A stretch of 45,457 nucleotides of DNA from an uncultured Verrucomicrobiales bacterium (GTDB lineage: Bacteria; Verrucomicrobiota; Verrucomicrobiia; Verrucomicrobiales; Akkermansiaceae): positions 1 to 45,457 of the forward strand of contig CAJXVQ010000003.1 of NCBI GenBank assembly GCA_913060685.1, given 5' to 3'. Both the position numbers and the translations under genes were made by a program. The stretch's first letter is position 1; each line of letters begins with the position of its first letter. The notes beneath the pieces were generated by a model. It searched no databases, was not told the origin of the DNA, and saw only the letters and a program-made list of their open reading frames with translations. Positions 8,318-17,852 of the stretch are shown here, in pieces.

Positions 8318-11300
8318 TTACTCCCCGACCTTCTCGATGCGGAAGAAGAGCGTTGGCGTATTTGAAGGAATGTCGAAGGTGATGCTCTCAGCGACGGCAG
8401 CATCATCGACAGTGGCATCAGCAACATCTGTAAACGCTCCCGTTAAGGTCGACGACTGGGTCACCTGGTAACTTGCACCGGGCTCGGCAACGAAGTTGAT
8501 GGTGAAAGTGGCGCCGTTGTAGGAACTTGAGGTCACTTCGACTTCATCTCCATCGATGACTTCACCAATGAAGGTCGCGTCCGGAGTGGTGACACAGAGG
8601 AAGCCAGGAGAAACGATTCCTTCCTTGGAAGCGTACGTCCAGGTCGCGGTCCAGAGATTTCTTCCGAAAGCTCCACGGAAGGGAACCTGGCTCGGAGCAC
8701 CGGCAAGAACCTCCCCACCCCAGGCATCGCTTGTCGCAACCCTTGGACGTGGATCAATCTTGGTCACTTCGCCGACCTCGTTGCGAACTTCAAGACTGAA
8801 GTCGATGGTGGCGTCCGTGATGTTTCCGGCTTGGGCGATCAAAGCCGCTTCCGCAACTGCGCTGTCATTTCCACTATTGCTGGTCTCTTCATCATCGGGT
8901 GTCCCGAAGAGGTTGTAGGTAAAGTTGAGATTCACTCCAACCTGGTCAATGGTGAACTGATCATCGATCCGGACAATGTCGTCACCACTGCTGGTGAAGA
9001 TGCCATTGTGGAACTGACCCGCAAAATTGTCCTTGAGACGGAAAGAATCCGACGAACCGAGGAGGGCTCCTGCTCCGGACTCATCAACGTCGCCCGTTGC
9101 ACCAATGTAGGTCGCATTGAAGATCCGGGTATTGCTGAGTGGCTCACCAATTTTCACTCCGGTTCCGCTGGACCCGGTGGTGTTTCCACCATCGGCCTCG
9201 GTGCCGTAGTCACTATTATTGGACTGCACTGCAAACCAGAACTGGTGCACTCCCTGATGGCCTTCGTCGATGTCAAAGGATTCGTCTTGGCAGTAGAGAG
9301 CGAAGAGGTAGCTCGTATTCACGGTACCTCCAAACCACTCAAAGCCATCATCGGTGTTGGCGACAACCTCGACGTGATCGATGGTCGTTCCGGAACCGAC
9401 ACCGGCCATGGTGAGACCGTTGATTTCCTCGTCCTGCGCGAATTCGAATCCACCAAAGCGGATGCTGACATAGCGAAAGATTCCCGAGTTGTCGGCAGGA
9501 ACGTCACCTCCGTAGAGGATGTCGTTACCGGCTTCGTTTTGGGCGAATCCCTCAACCGCATTCGAGTTCAGGTTATTGGTCGGAGTGTTGTAGTAGTTGA
9601 CGGGAGCATTCCCGAGAATGATCACCCCTCCCCAGGCACCACCATCGGAACCATCCGCATCGCCACCAATGGCATCGGGCTTGACGTCATTGATACCACC
9701 ACCGTCAATGTCGACGTTATAGAGATATTCAGCTTCCGCAGCACTGGTGAAAATGATCGGTGCCGTTGCCGTTCCTTCCGCGACGATTGCTCCGGTTTGA
9801 GCAATCACGAGTGATCCCACATCGAGGCCGCTGTTGCCGCTGGCAGATCCAGTTGCGGCAATGATGGTCCCAGGTGTGATCGTCAGGGTTGGACGGGTCG
9901 AGCCATCGACAAAGTCACCTACGAAAATGGCTTCTTCGAGGTAATAGATGGTGTCAACGCGGCCATCATCATCACTGTCGGAATCCCAAGTGGTATCCGA
10001 ATCAATCGTGTTTGGAGGCAGCACCACGGTGATGGCTTGAGGAGCCGGGCCGGAATCAGCAAAGAAGCTATTCTCGTCAGCGTAGGTCCAGCCAGCAGCC
10101 CAGTTTTCAAGGCCAAAGGCACCACGATAAGTTGTCGGAGCCGGTGCACCGGGGGTCAGAACGTTGGTCCAAGCAGGAGATCCCACCTGCGGGCGAGGGT
10201 CAATTTGAGTGACTTCACCCACGGTATTGCGGGTCACGGCACTGAACTGAACATCGACGTTCGTCTGGTTTCCGCTCTGAGCGATCAAAGCCGCTTCCGC
10301 GACCGCGCTGTCGTTTCCGCTGTTGCTGGTCTCTTCATCATCGGGTGTCCCGAAAAGATTATTATGGAAGATGAGGTTCCCTCCGACTTGATCGATGGTG
10401 AACTGATCGTCGATACGGACAATATCATCCCCACTGCTGGTGAAGATACCATTGTGGAACTGACCCGCGAAATTGTCCTTGAGGCGGAAGGAATCCGACG
10501 AACCGAGAAGGGCTCCGTCTCCGGACTCATCCACGTCACCGGTGGCTCCAATGTAAGTCGCATTGAAGATCTGGGTTTTGCTCAATGGCTCGCCAATCTT
10601 CACTCCGGTGCCGCTGGATCCGGTGGTATTTCCACCATCAGCCTCGGTGCCGTAGTCACTATTGTTGGACTGAACCGCAAACCAGAACTGGTGCACGCCC
10701 TGGTGACCTTCGTCGATGTCGAAGGACTCATCCTGACAGTAAAGCGCGAAGAGGTGGCTTGTATTGACGTTGCCACCAAACCACTCGAAACCATCATCGG
10801 TGTTGGCAACAACTTCGACGTGGTCGATGGTCGTTCCGGAGCCGACACCGGCCATGGTGAGACCATTGATCTCCTCGTCCTGCGCGAATTCGAATCCACC
10901 AAAACGGATACTGACGTAGCGGAAGATTCCCGAACTATCGGCAGGATTATTACCTCCGTAAAGAATGTCGTTCCCAGCTTCGTTCTGAGCGAATCCCTCA
11001 ACGGCATTCGAGTTCAGGTTATTAGTTGGAGTGTTGTAGTAGTTGATGGGAGCATTCCCGAGAATGATCACACCACCCCAGGCTCCACCGTCGGAACCAT
11101 CAGCGTCACCGCCGATGGCATCGGGCTTGACGGTATTGATGCCGCCGCCGTCAATATCGACGTTGTAGAGAAATTCAGCTTCCGCAGCACTGGTGAAAAT
11201 GATCGGAGCAGAGGGGGTTCCCTCTGCGATGATCGTACCGGTCTGGGCAATCACGAGTGAGCCCACATCGAGTCCACTATTACCGCTGGCAGAACCAGTA

Positions 11301-11560
11301 GAGGCGATGACCGTGCCCGGAGTGATGGTCAATGTCGGGCGAGTGTTCCCCCCGTCAAAGTCACCCACAAAAATGGCCTCATCGAGATAGTAGATCTGGT
11401 CGATCTCGCCATCATCGTCTGTGTCGGAGTCCCAGGTCGTATCGGTATCGATCGTATTGGGAGGTTGGATAATGGTCGGCATGGCCGACGATACACCCAC
11501 CATCGCAAGTCCAAGGAGGGCCGAAAGGGTGAAGGGGCGGTAATTAATTTCGTGTTTCAT
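8318..11560 (-). CDS. large secreted protein with two near-identical halves, partner of the TonB receptor
   Basis: This 1080-residue protein has a signal peptide (about 1-27, ending VSSAMP). Residues from about 32 to 990 consist of two copies of a 482-residue unit. Each begins QPPNTID or LPPNTID, followed by a calcium-site-like acidic DSDxDDDG segment. Each then has a Gly/Asn/Asp-rich beta-helix-like body with GGAWGGVIILGNAPxNYYN, EEINGLTMAGVGSGTTIDHV and NTDDGFEWFGG. The last 80 residues form a beta tail ending FFRIEKVGE. Similar single-unit proteins are often found beside TonB-dependent receptors in marine bacteria; they are probably surface-exposed, with unknown ligand. I chose ATG 11560, which starts directly with the signal peptide; an in-frame ATG lies at 11566 and the open frame reaches 11614. 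The gene follows the receptor by 119 bp. Confidence 0.85.
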   Translation of the reverse strand: MKHEINYRPFTLSALLGLAMVGVSSAMPTIIQPPNTIDTDTTWDSDTDDDGEIDQIYYLDEAIFVGDFDGGNTRPTLTITPGTVIASTGSASGNSGLDVGSLVIAQTGTIIAEGTPSAPIIFTSAAEAEFLYNVDIDGGGINTVKPDAIGGDADGSDGGAWGGVIILGNAPINYYNTPTNNLNSNAVEGFAQNEAGNDILYGGNNPADSSGIFRYVSIRFGGFEFAQDEEINGLTMAGVGSGTTIDHVEVVANTDDGFEWFGGNVNTSHLFALYCQDESFDIDEGHQGVHQFWFAVQSNNSDYGTEADGGNTTGSSGTGVKIGEPLSKTQIFNATYIGATGDVDESGDGALLGSSDSFRLKDNFAGQFHNGIFTSSGDDIVRIDDQFTIDQVGGNLIFHNNLFGTPDDEETSNSGNDSAVAEAALIAQSGNQTNVDVQFSAVTRNTVGEVTQIDPRPQVGSPAWTNVLTPGAPAPTTYRGAFGLENWAAGWTYADENSFFADSGPAPQAITVVLPPNTIDSDTTWDSDSDDDGRVDTIYYLEEAIFVGDFVDGSTRPTLTITPGTIIAATGSASGNSGLDVGSLVIAQTGAIVAEGTATAPIIFTSAAEAEYLYNVDIDGGGINDVKPDAIGGDADGSDGGAWGGVIILGNAPVNYYNTPTNNLNSNAVEGFAQNEAGNDILYGGDVPADNSGIFRYVSIRFGGFEFAQDEEINGLTMAGVGSGTTIDHVEVVANTDDGFEWFGGTVNTSYLFALYCQDESFDIDEGHQGVHQFWFAVQSNNSDYGTEADGGNTTGSSGTGVKIGEPLSNTRIFNATYIGATGDVDESGAGALLGSSDSFRLKDNFAGQFHNGIFTSSGDDIVRIDDQFTIDQVGVNLNFTYNLFGTPDDEETSNSGNDSAVAEAALIAQAGNITDATIDFSLEVRNEVGEVTKIDPRPRVATSDAWGGEVLAGAPSQVPFRGAFGRNLWTATWTYASKEGIVSPGFLCVTTPDATFIGEVIDGDEVEVTSSSYNGATFTINFVAEPGASYQVTQSSTLTGAFTDVADATVDDAAVAESITFDIPSNTPTLFFRIEKVGE
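8580..11471 (-). repeat. tandem duplication, two units of 1446 bp
   Basis: Matching landmarks are exactly 1446 bp apart: for example GGTGAACTGATC at 8951 and 10397, and ATCGT at 10005 and 11451. The units keep frame (482 codons) and are very similar over almost their whole length, with differences mostly at third positions. Outer limits are approximate. This points to a fairly recent in-frame duplication or continuing gene conversion. Confidence 0.93.
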
Positions 11561-11650
11561 AAACATACTGTTTTCGAATATAAACCAGACGCACAAGGCA
11601 TCTGTCATTTGCAAAATACATTGGAGTTCGAAACTGGAAACCGGAACTCA

Positions 11651-11666
11651 GTGACAAGATCGTTAC
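11651..11666 (-). promoter_or_regulatory. candidate operator, one-mismatch copy (GTGAC-N6-GTTAC)
   Basis: It lies in the gap between the receptor stop and the duplicated secreted-protein gene, 90 bases before the latter's start. Spacing equals that of the perfect dyads at 3836 and 8222. One arm base differs. Confidence 0.3.
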
Positions 11667-11679
11667 CTTGCCTCGCAAT

Positions 11680-14600
11680 CTAAAATTTGGCCTCGAATGA
11701 GATACCAAATTCACGACCCGGCGCAATGGCTTCGGCCGGAGCAATTGTCGAGGCAAGTCCCTCGTAGGATATTTCGACCTCGGAGTTCAAAATATTCCGG
11801 ACTTGAAACTTCAAGCTATAGTCAGCCCAATTGCCTTCCCACTTCTTGGTAAGATTCCAATCGAGCGAGTGAAACGGTTTGCGAATTTCATTCGGAAGAG
11901 CCGAATCCGGATCACCTACGAATCCCAGACTGGCAACAGTGAGATATTCACCGGTGTAATTGTAGATCAAATTTGAAGAGAGGCCCATCTCATCGTCATC
12001 CCATGAGAGGATGATATTTCCAAGGAGATTGGGCTGCCCTTCCAAACGATCAATCTGACCCAGAAAATCCTGACGATTAATGGTCACGACCCCCGCCTCG
12101 GCGGTCGTATCAATAAAGCTAAGGTTTCCAGTCACGGAAAACCCGGCTCCCAAGCCATAGCTTGCCTCAAGTTCAATTCCGGAGACCTCGGTCTCGCCGA
12201 GATTCACAAACGTCCGGTCCGCAATTCCCGAGGGATCATTCACCGTGAAGATTGGATCCGTGATGATTTTATGGAAAACATTGATCCCGGCGTAATTGGC
12301 TTCTTTCCGCCACGTTAAACTGAAGTCAAAGTTCTGCGCCTGCGTCTCCCGAAGATCGCGATTACCGACGATCACCCGTTGGTTGGTCAAATCAAGAATT
12401 CGAGCAGGAATGAATTCATAGAAGGTCGGACGCACCACGGTCTCAGAGTAGTTCAGACTCATCTTGAACTCTTTTTCACCGCCGAAATATTTTCCGAATT
12501 GAAGCGACGGATAGAGGTCATCAGAGATCGTCGTTTGTGTGATATCCCTGCGCCCGCCCGGAATCACAAAAGACCGGGTCTCCTCTTCAAAGCGGATTCC
12601 CCCGAGAAGGAACCAATCATCCCACCCGGCATCAAGCCCCACATAGATTGACTCGATATCATTCGATCCGCGATACTCAGGTGTCACCCCGAGACCGGAT
12701 GAGCCGGGGATGAACCCGGCCGCTGAATCGACCGAATTTGAAATTCCATTTTCCTGATCATTGAGAATACGGTCCGTCGCATCAATCCCGGCCTGGGGCG
12801 TGGTGAGGCCGGCACCACTCGCAATAATGGCAGCAGTGGTACTACTTTCCCGGGATCGACGGTATTGTCCAAATCCGGAGATCAGATTAAGTTTGCGATC
12901 ATCTGTCACTTCTAGAAGAGGAAGAACGCCATCAACCTTGTATTGACTCGATTCATCAAAAGTATCGAACTGAATGAGGCTTGAGGAATTTGGGTTGGCA
13001 GGGTTTGCCGGGTTTGGGATTGTAATCCCGCTAATAGGGTCGATCTCATTGTCCAATTCCCGAACAAAGTATCCGCGTAGCTCGTAGCTCCGGGGAGAGG
13101 ACTCACCGGTTTCACTGTGATAGGCATTCCAATTCAAGAACGCGCCATCACGCCAATCATCAAAGCGGTAGCTTCCTCCCAATTGGCCAAATTGTAATTC
13201 ACGATAGATCAAGTCATAGATCTGCCGGTAGCTGTTGGCCTCAAAATCGTTATCCAAATAGACCTGTCCCCGGGCCAGAGCGTCTGACTCGGCTTCAAGA
13301 TCAAAGTCCGCGAGACGGGTCACGCCATTATCAATGAGAGTGTATGTCGCATTACCGGAACGAAAGTTGAAGAACGTCCCGTTTAAATCCAGATTCTCAC
13401 CGATCTTCAAACTCCCCGAAAGCAGCATATTACGCTCTTCCGTTTCGGTGTAGGACTCCTGGGTGAAATTACCGACCAAGCCATCGAAGACGGTATTGCC
13501 TCCGAGCTGACGGAGGGTTGAAAGATCGGCAAAGCGCTGATTCAAATCACTCGCCGGGAAGCTCGCCCTGAGCCCGATGGCATTTTGAAATCGCGACTGT
13601 TCCATCTTACGATATCGCTGCTCCTGTGAGCGCCCGATTGTTCCCAAAAGACTAAAACTACTGTTCCCGCTGAGCTCCCAGCTCTTGGAAAATGACGCCG
13701 AAATATCCCGGTCAAATTCCGGATTACTCTGGCGGGGCTTAAAGCTGATGGCATCGAAAAAGGCCTGCCGTTGCTGCTGCGCCTCGGGGCCGGACGCGCG
13801 GGTGTTCAAGGTTGGAATCGGAACTGGATTGGAGGACTTGAGATCGGAACTCAGATCCAATCCACGGACCGTGAAGAACTTCCCATGTCGCTGCGTCATT
13901 TGATCAACGTTCGTCCCCACCTGCACACTCAAAAAATCTTCCTTCGATTCAGTGAGCGTCTGCAACTGGACAAGCCCGCCGACAAAGTCAGCCGGAAGCT
14001 CGGGAGATGCGGTCTTCTGAATGGCCACTCCCTGCAAAGCGTTGGATGGAAAAAGGTCGAGCTGCACCGCCTTCCGCGAAGTCTCCGGACTTGGGACAAT
14101 CCCACCATTGAGAGTCGTGTTGTTATAGCGGTCGCCAAGACCACGGACAACGACGAACTTGCCACCCACAACGTTGGCGCCGGAAATCTTCGACACCGCC
14201 CCACCTGCATCACTCGCTCCCGACTTAGAGAGAAATTCCTTCGACAAACCACCACCCGCCAAACCCGGTCCGGTTTCAGTCGTGATCCCGGGAGGAGGCG
14301 CGTCATCTTCGACCGGATCCAGAATAATCTCCGCTGCATCGAGAAGATACTCCCCTTCAGCCAATTCCACCGGCTTCAGCTCAAGGCGAATTGTCACCTT
14401 GGTCACGCCCTCTTCCCTGATCTGGAGAACGTCGACCTTGGACAGATAAGCCGGTTTGATAAATTGCGCCGTCACTCCCGCGACTGGAAGTCCGGTGATA
14501 CGAAAACTTCCATCGTCTCCTGTTCTCCTTTGAAAGCCTAGATCCGGCAACGTGATGATCACTCCGGGAACGCCTTTTCCCTGTTGATCATAAACCACGC

Positions 14601-14970
14601 CTTCCACCGAACCCGGACCATCGCCCGCTTTCGTCTTGGGCAACATCCCTGCTCCGCGCTCCTCGGCAACCCCATCAGCTGGCGCTACGACATCAGCCCC
14701 ATCCGCCAAGCCCTCTTTCTTGATATCCCCGGGTAGCAGTGGCCCGGCATTTTCATCGCCAACAACAGGCTCAGGCTTCCCCTCGCCCGGGAAAACAGCA
14801 TCCTTGTCCGGGGGAACGATTGGCTTCAAGAGATCCGCACGTCCCAGCCATGGGAGAATATTCTCCTCTTTTCGGACGAGATCCGAAGCAGGTGCTCTTC
14901 CATCCCCGGAGAGGGGCTGAATCAAAAGCAGACCCGCAACCGGGACCATTCGTCGAAAAAAATGGGTCAT
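11680..14970 (-). CDS. TonB-dependent outer-membrane receptor with carboxypeptidase-regulatory-like N-domain
   Basis: This 1096-residue receptor probably imports a large or scarce ligand across the outer membrane. In order it has: a signal peptide (about 1-22); a low-complexity Pro/Gly/Asp/Glu region (about 25-118); a carboxypeptidase-regulatory-like beta domain (about 119-200, [29 protein letters not shown]); a plug domain (about 220-370, including [19 protein letters not shown] and [13 protein letters not shown]); and a beta barrel to residue 1096 ending GISFEAKF. The [15 protein letters not shown] stretch is typical of the plug in receptors of this kind. It is divergent from the ferredoxin gene and first in the minus-strand cluster, with ExbB/ExbD/TonB encoded downstream. 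The ligand cannot be deduced. Confidence 0.92.
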   Translation of the reverse strand: MTHFFRRMVPVAGLLLIQPLSGDGRAPASDLVRKEENILPWLGRADLLKPIVPPDKDAVFPGEGKPEPVVGDENAGPLLPGDIKKEGLADGADVVAPADGVAEERGAGMLPKTKAGDGPGSVEGVVYDQQGKGVPGVIITLPDLGFQRRTGDDGSFRITGLPVAGVTAQFIKPAYLSKVDVLQIREEGVTKVTIRLELKPVELAEGEYLLDAAEIILDPVEDDAPPPGITTETGPGLAGGGLSKEFLSKSGASDAGGAVSKISGANVVGGKFVVVRGLGDRYNNTTLNGGIVPSPETSRKAVQLDLFPSNALQGVAIQKTASPELPADFVGGLVQLQTLTESKEDFLSVQVGTNVDQMTQRHGKFFTVRGLDLSSDLKSSNPVPIPTLNTRASGPEAQQQRQAFFDAISFKPRQSNPEFDRDISASFSKSWELSGNSSFSLLGTIGRSQEQRYRKMEQSRFQNAIGLRASFPASDLNQRFADLSTLRQLGGNTVFDGLVGNFTQESYTETEERNMLLSGSLKIGENLDLNGTFFNFRSGNATYTLIDNGVTRLADFDLEAESDALARGQVYLDNDFEANSYRQIYDLIYRELQFGQLGGSYRFDDWRDGAFLNWNAYHSETGESSPRSYELRGYFVRELDNEIDPISGITIPNPANPANPNSSSLIQFDTFDESSQYKVDGVLPLLEVTDDRKLNLISGFGQYRRSRESSTTAAIIASGAGLTTPQAGIDATDRILNDQENGISNSVDSAAGFIPGSSGLGVTPEYRGSNDIESIYVGLDAGWDDWFLLGGIRFEEETRSFVIPGGRRDITQTTISDDLYPSLQFGKYFGGEKEFKMSLNYSETVVRPTFYEFIPARILDLTNQRVIVGNRDLRETQAQNFDFSLTWRKEANYAGINVFHKIITDPIFTVNDPSGIADRTFVNLGETEVSGIELEASYGLGAGFSVTGNLSFIDTTAEAGVVTINRQDFLGQIDRLEGQPNLLGNIILSWDDDEMGLSSNLIYNYTGEYLTVASLGFVGDPDSALPNEIRKPFHSLDWNLTKKWEGNWADYSLKFQVRNILNSEVEISYEGLASTIAPAEAIAPGREFGISFEAKF

Positions 14971-15025
14971 AGATTTAGAAGAGGACAGCTAAGCCCGCCA
15001 GCCGACCCGGAAGAAGCTCCCCGAT

Positions 15026-15041
15026 GTCACGGAGTCGTCAC
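15026..15041 (-). promoter_or_regulatory. candidate operator, variant copy (GTCAC-N6-GTCAC)
   Basis: It sits 55 bases before the receptor start. Compared with the perfect dyads it differs by one base in one arm, which makes it an 11-bp-period direct repeat instead. Position and spacing match the other sites, but the evidence is weaker. An 11-bp direct repeat of GTCA is also reminiscent of Pho boxes. Confidence 0.28.
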
Positions 15042-15105
15042 ATTCCGCCAAGAAGAGAGTCACTTTTGCCTCGTCCATCCCGACATCCCGGATTTAGTTC
15101 TCCGC

Positions 15106-15456
15106 ATGCCCGACGCCCTGCAAACCACAGCCAAGGCCCTCAATCTCGATGGCTATCAAAAGCACATCTTCCTCTGCGCCACCCCCACCGAGGCCAAATG
15201 CTGCGCCTTTGATGAAGGGATGGCCTCCTGGCAGTTTCTTAAAAAACGCCTCACCGAACTCAAGCTCTGCGGCCCCCAGGCCCTCGTGCATCGAACCAAA
15301 GCCGACTGCCTCCGCATCTGCACCCGCGGCCCCATCGCCGTGATTTACCCCGATGCCACCTGGTATCATTCCTGCACTCCGGAGAATCTTGAACGGATCA
15401 TTCAGGAAGATCTTATCGGCGGAAATCCCGTGACCGACCTTCGTATCGAGCCCTAA
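15106..15456 (+). CDS. (2Fe-2S) ferredoxin-like, thioredoxin-fold protein
   Basis: This 116-residue protein has the pattern of thioredoxin-like [2Fe-2S] ferredoxins: [14 protein letters not shown] near the start and [18 protein letters not shown] in the second half. Probable cluster ligands are Cys24, Cys32 or Cys33, Cys68 and Cys72. The end ([22 protein letters not shown]) is also typical. It would carry electrons in the cytoplasm; the partner is unknown. The frame is open to an ATG at 14962, but that start would overlap the receptor start and include the candidate operator. The ATG at 15106 gives the normal family length, so I prefer it. holA follows 51 bp later. Confidence 0.85.
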   Translation: MPDALQTTAKALNLDGYQKHIFLCATPTEAKCCAFDEGMASWQFLKKRLTELKLCGPQALVHRTKADCLRICTRGPIAVIYPDATWYHSCTPENLERIIQEDLIGGNPVTDLRIEP

Positions 15457-15507
15457 GCTTTCCCCTTTTCTCTTTCATCTCTCTCTTCAAAGATCCACCC
15501 TGCGCTC

Positions 15508-16572
15508 ATGCCAATTTATGTCGTCACCGGAACTGATGAAGGCCGGGTTTCCGAGGAAGCCTCCGCCCTCTTCGAGAGCCTTAAGGCTCCCGGGAGCGAT
15601 GAATTTTCCAATGAAATTATAGAGGGAGTGGCCGATAATTCCGAAGCCGCTTTCCAAAAATGCTCCTCAGCGATCGAGGCGCTGCAAACCCTTGGACTCT
15701 TTGCTGCCAACAAAGTCGTCTGGCTCAAAGGGGCCAATTTCTTCGGCACCGACCGCACCAGCGAAGCCGAGCGCGCTGTCACCGGAGTTGAAAACCTCCT
15801 TGAAGTCCTCCAGGACGACCTCCCCGATGGCGTCAACTTCCTCCTGAGTGCCACCGGCATCAACGGCGTGCGTCGCTTTGGCAAATGGGCCAAGAAAAAC
15901 ACGGAATATCAATCCTACGACAAAATTGACGTCTCCAAGGAAGGTTGGGAGGAACAAGTCGCCCGCATCGTGACCCGCATCGCGCGCGAAAAAAACCTCA
16001 CCCTCCAGGGCGAGGCGCTCGAACTCTTCGTTCAGCGTGCCGGCGCGGAAACCCGCCAAATCACCAACGAAATCGAAAAGCTCGACCTCTACCTCGGCGA
16101 CACCCGCCGTGAGGTCACCGTCGAGGACATCACCCTCATGGTTTCAGTCAGCCACAAAGGCGTCATTTGGGAAATCTCCCGCGCGGTCGAAACACGAAAC
16201 GCCAAACGCGCCATCGACCTCATCGACTCCCTCATCGCCAAGAACGAGAACGCCGTCGGCCTCATCAAAGCCTCCATCATCCCCACCGTCCGAAATCTTT
16301 TCTTTGCCAAACTCGCGGGTTCCTACGGCGGTCCCAGCCGCGCGCCCGCCGGTATCCAGGCCGTCCTCCCCAAGAAAAAAGACGGCACCGTCAATACCTG
16401 GGGCCTCAAAATGGCCGCCGTCGGGGCCAAAAACTTCACTCTCCCGCAACTCCAACAAGGGATGAGCGATTGCCTCGATGCCGACAAAGCCCTCGTCACT
16501 TCAGGCCAAGACCCCCGCATGGTTCTTCACAAGCTCGTCATCCGTCTGTGCGATGGCAGAAAAGTGGCATGA
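15508..16572 (+). CDS. holA: DNA polymerase III subunit delta
   Basis: This 354-residue protein is the delta subunit of the clamp loader, which opens the beta clamp for loading on DNA. It begins MPIYVVTGTDEGRVSEEA. It has the HolA order: an N-terminal AAA-like domain without a functional P-loop (about 1-140, including VVWLKGANFF), a middle domain with LFVQRAGAETRQITNEIEKL (about 180-205) and a C-terminal helical domain (about 220-354, including SHKGVIWEISRAVETRNAKRAI). Its last 46 bp overlap the 3' end of the convergent reverse transcriptase gene, which is unusual for a housekeeping gene. Confidence 0.9.
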   Translation: MPIYVVTGTDEGRVSEEASALFESLKAPGSDEFSNEIIEGVADNSEAAFQKCSSAIEALQTLGLFAANKVVWLKGANFFGTDRTSEAERAVTGVENLLEVLQDDLPDGVNFLLSATGINGVRRFGKWAKKNTEYQSYDKIDVSKEGWEEQVARIVTRIAREKNLTLQGEALELFVQRAGAETRQITNEIEKLDLYLGDTRREVTVEDITLMVSVSHKGVIWEISRAVETRNAKRAIDLIDSLIAKNENAVGLIKASIIPTVRNLFFAKLAGSYGGPSRAPAGIQAVLPKKKDGTVNTWGLKMAAVGAKNFTLPQLQQGMSDCLDADKALVTSGQDPRMVLHKLVIRLCDGRKVA

Positions 16573-17672
16573 TCCGTCCGCTGAAACATCTCCAGCAACT
16601 TTGCCCCGCGCCGGGCATTGACCATTTGCACCGCCGCAATTTTCCCACGCAAAACCTCCCTCTCGCCCGCCGGTGGCCCCGCGTGCAGCACCGCCTTGAG
16701 ACGGTCAAATTCCGCTCGACTGACATTCGGGTGCACATTCACCACCACCCCGGCCAGCCGCTGTCGCTGCGATGCCTTCATCACCCGCGTCTTCCTTGGA
16801 TTGATCAGGAACCCCTCCTCCAAAATGATCACGTTGACAAGGTCGCAAAACCCCTTGCCCACCCTCTCCCCGCTGAACGCCAAGTCATCGGCATACCGCG
16901 TATAAATCATCCCCGCTTTTTCAGCCAAGCCCGCCAAGCGGCAATCCAGCCGATACGCCACCGCATTCGCCAAGGCCGGAGAAGTCGGAGCCCCCTGCGG
17001 CAAATGCCTCGCCATCTTCGCCACCTCACCCGGCGGTTCGTGTGTGCAAAGCCCCGCCAAAACCCGAGCCACCTTCCTCCGGTATCCACACCGCTCAAAC
17101 ACACCCGTCACCCGCGCCGCCGTGATCGATTGAAAAAAATCCCCCAAATCCATCCTTACCACCACCTGCTTTCCACAATGCGGCTCCGCATAGCTCCGGA
17201 TCGACCGGCCCTCCCGAAACCCATGCACCGCTTCATGCAACGGGATCTCATTGACGATTGTCTCCAGAATCCGCCGTTGCGTGATCTTGAGCGACTCCTT
17301 CGGTTCCATCAGCAACCTCCGCCCACCCTTCCGCTTCGGAATCCAACGATACCGGTAGTGCCCCAAAGCCCCCCCATTCGGATTTCTCCCCGTCAAATCC
17401 GCAAACCATTCCAACTCCTCAATCCCCAGTCTCAAGTGTCCCGCCAACTCACCCACTGTTGTCAACACGGGCCCCCAGCCCTTCTTCATCTCCGGGATCT
17501 CCCGCGTCCAAGCCTCCGCTTGCAGTAACTTTGTCCCATACTTGGACAACTCCCGCTCCAACCACTTCTCCGAATACCCCATCTTCGGCAATTTGCGCGA
17601 AAAAAGCACCTGCAAATCCCCATCGCCGACTTCAGCAACGCGTTCCTCAATCGCCTGACGCACTTTCTTCAT
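16527..17672 (-). CDS. retron-type reverse transcriptase
   Basis: This 381-residue RNA-directed DNA polymerase has an N-terminal extension (1-105) that includes a short helical module (LAGHLRLGIEELEWFADL, 76-93) typical of retron RTs. Next come RT motifs: RLLMEPKESLKITQRRIL (119-136), VHGFREGRSI (149-158), motif A RMDLGDFF with Asp175, LPQGAPTSPALAN (224-236), YTRYADDLAFSG with the YADD catalytic box (260-263), GFLINPRKTRV (287-297) and a thumb (305-365). The retron NAxxH box is YAEPH (161-165) and the VTG box is LAG (306-308). A longer frame can start at TTG 17708, but ATG 17672 sits 11 bases after the structured RNA and is preferred. No effector domain is fused. The 3' end overlaps holA by 46 bp. 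Confidence 0.92.
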   Translation of the reverse strand: MKKVRQAIEERVAEVGDGDLQVLFSRKLPKMGYSEKWLERELSKYGTKLLQAEAWTREIPEMKKGWGPVLTTVGELAGHLRLGIEELEWFADLTGRNPNGGALGHYRYRWIPKRKGGRRLLMEPKESLKITQRRILETIVNEIPLHEAVHGFREGRSIRSYAEPHCGKQVVVRMDLGDFFQSITAARVTGVFERCGYRRKVARVLAGLCTHEPPGEVAKMARHLPQGAPTSPALANAVAYRLDCRLAGLAEKAGMIYTRYADDLAFSGERVGKGFCDLVNVIILEEGFLINPRKTRVMKASQRQRLAGVVVNVHPNVSRAEFDRLKAVLHAGPPAGEREVLRGKIAAVQMVNARRGAKLLEMFQRTDHATFLPSHRRMTSL

Positions 17673-17683
17673 TTGAAAAATCA

Positions 17684-17693
17684 AAAGCGCGGC
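17684..17693 (-). repeat. a2 arm of retron-type inverted repeat
   Basis: Plus-strand AAAGCGCGGC, perfectly complementary to 17853-17862. It lies 11 bp from the RT start codon. Confidence 0.75.
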
Positions 17694-17852
17694 AGAACAA
17701 CCTCCCAACCTGTCTCGCTGGGCTCCGCCCTTCTGGCATGAAATGCCACGAGGGCGGAGCGCCGGTCATGCTTGGTCATTCGATCCCCCGGGGATGCCCC
17801 GGAGAGATGGGTTGGATTTTCACCCAAATTCCACCCGCTTGGCAGTCACCCC

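Noticed and set aside
10037-11260. 407-codon plus-strand frame over the duplicated secreted protein (and its twin at 8831-9814)
   Set aside because: They mirror the repeat units of the real minus-strand gene and have no signal peptide or domain.
16167-17528. 453-codon plus-strand frame opposite the reverse transcriptase
   Set aside because: Product is His/Pro/Arg-rich with no domain; it is the shadow of the RT gene, whose catalytic motifs are clear.
17722-17760. Long hairpin as a simple REP element or terminator
   Set aside because: There is no T tract, and it is enclosed by the a1/a2 inverted repeat next to an RT, so a retron RNA explains more; a REP origin cannot be fully excluded.
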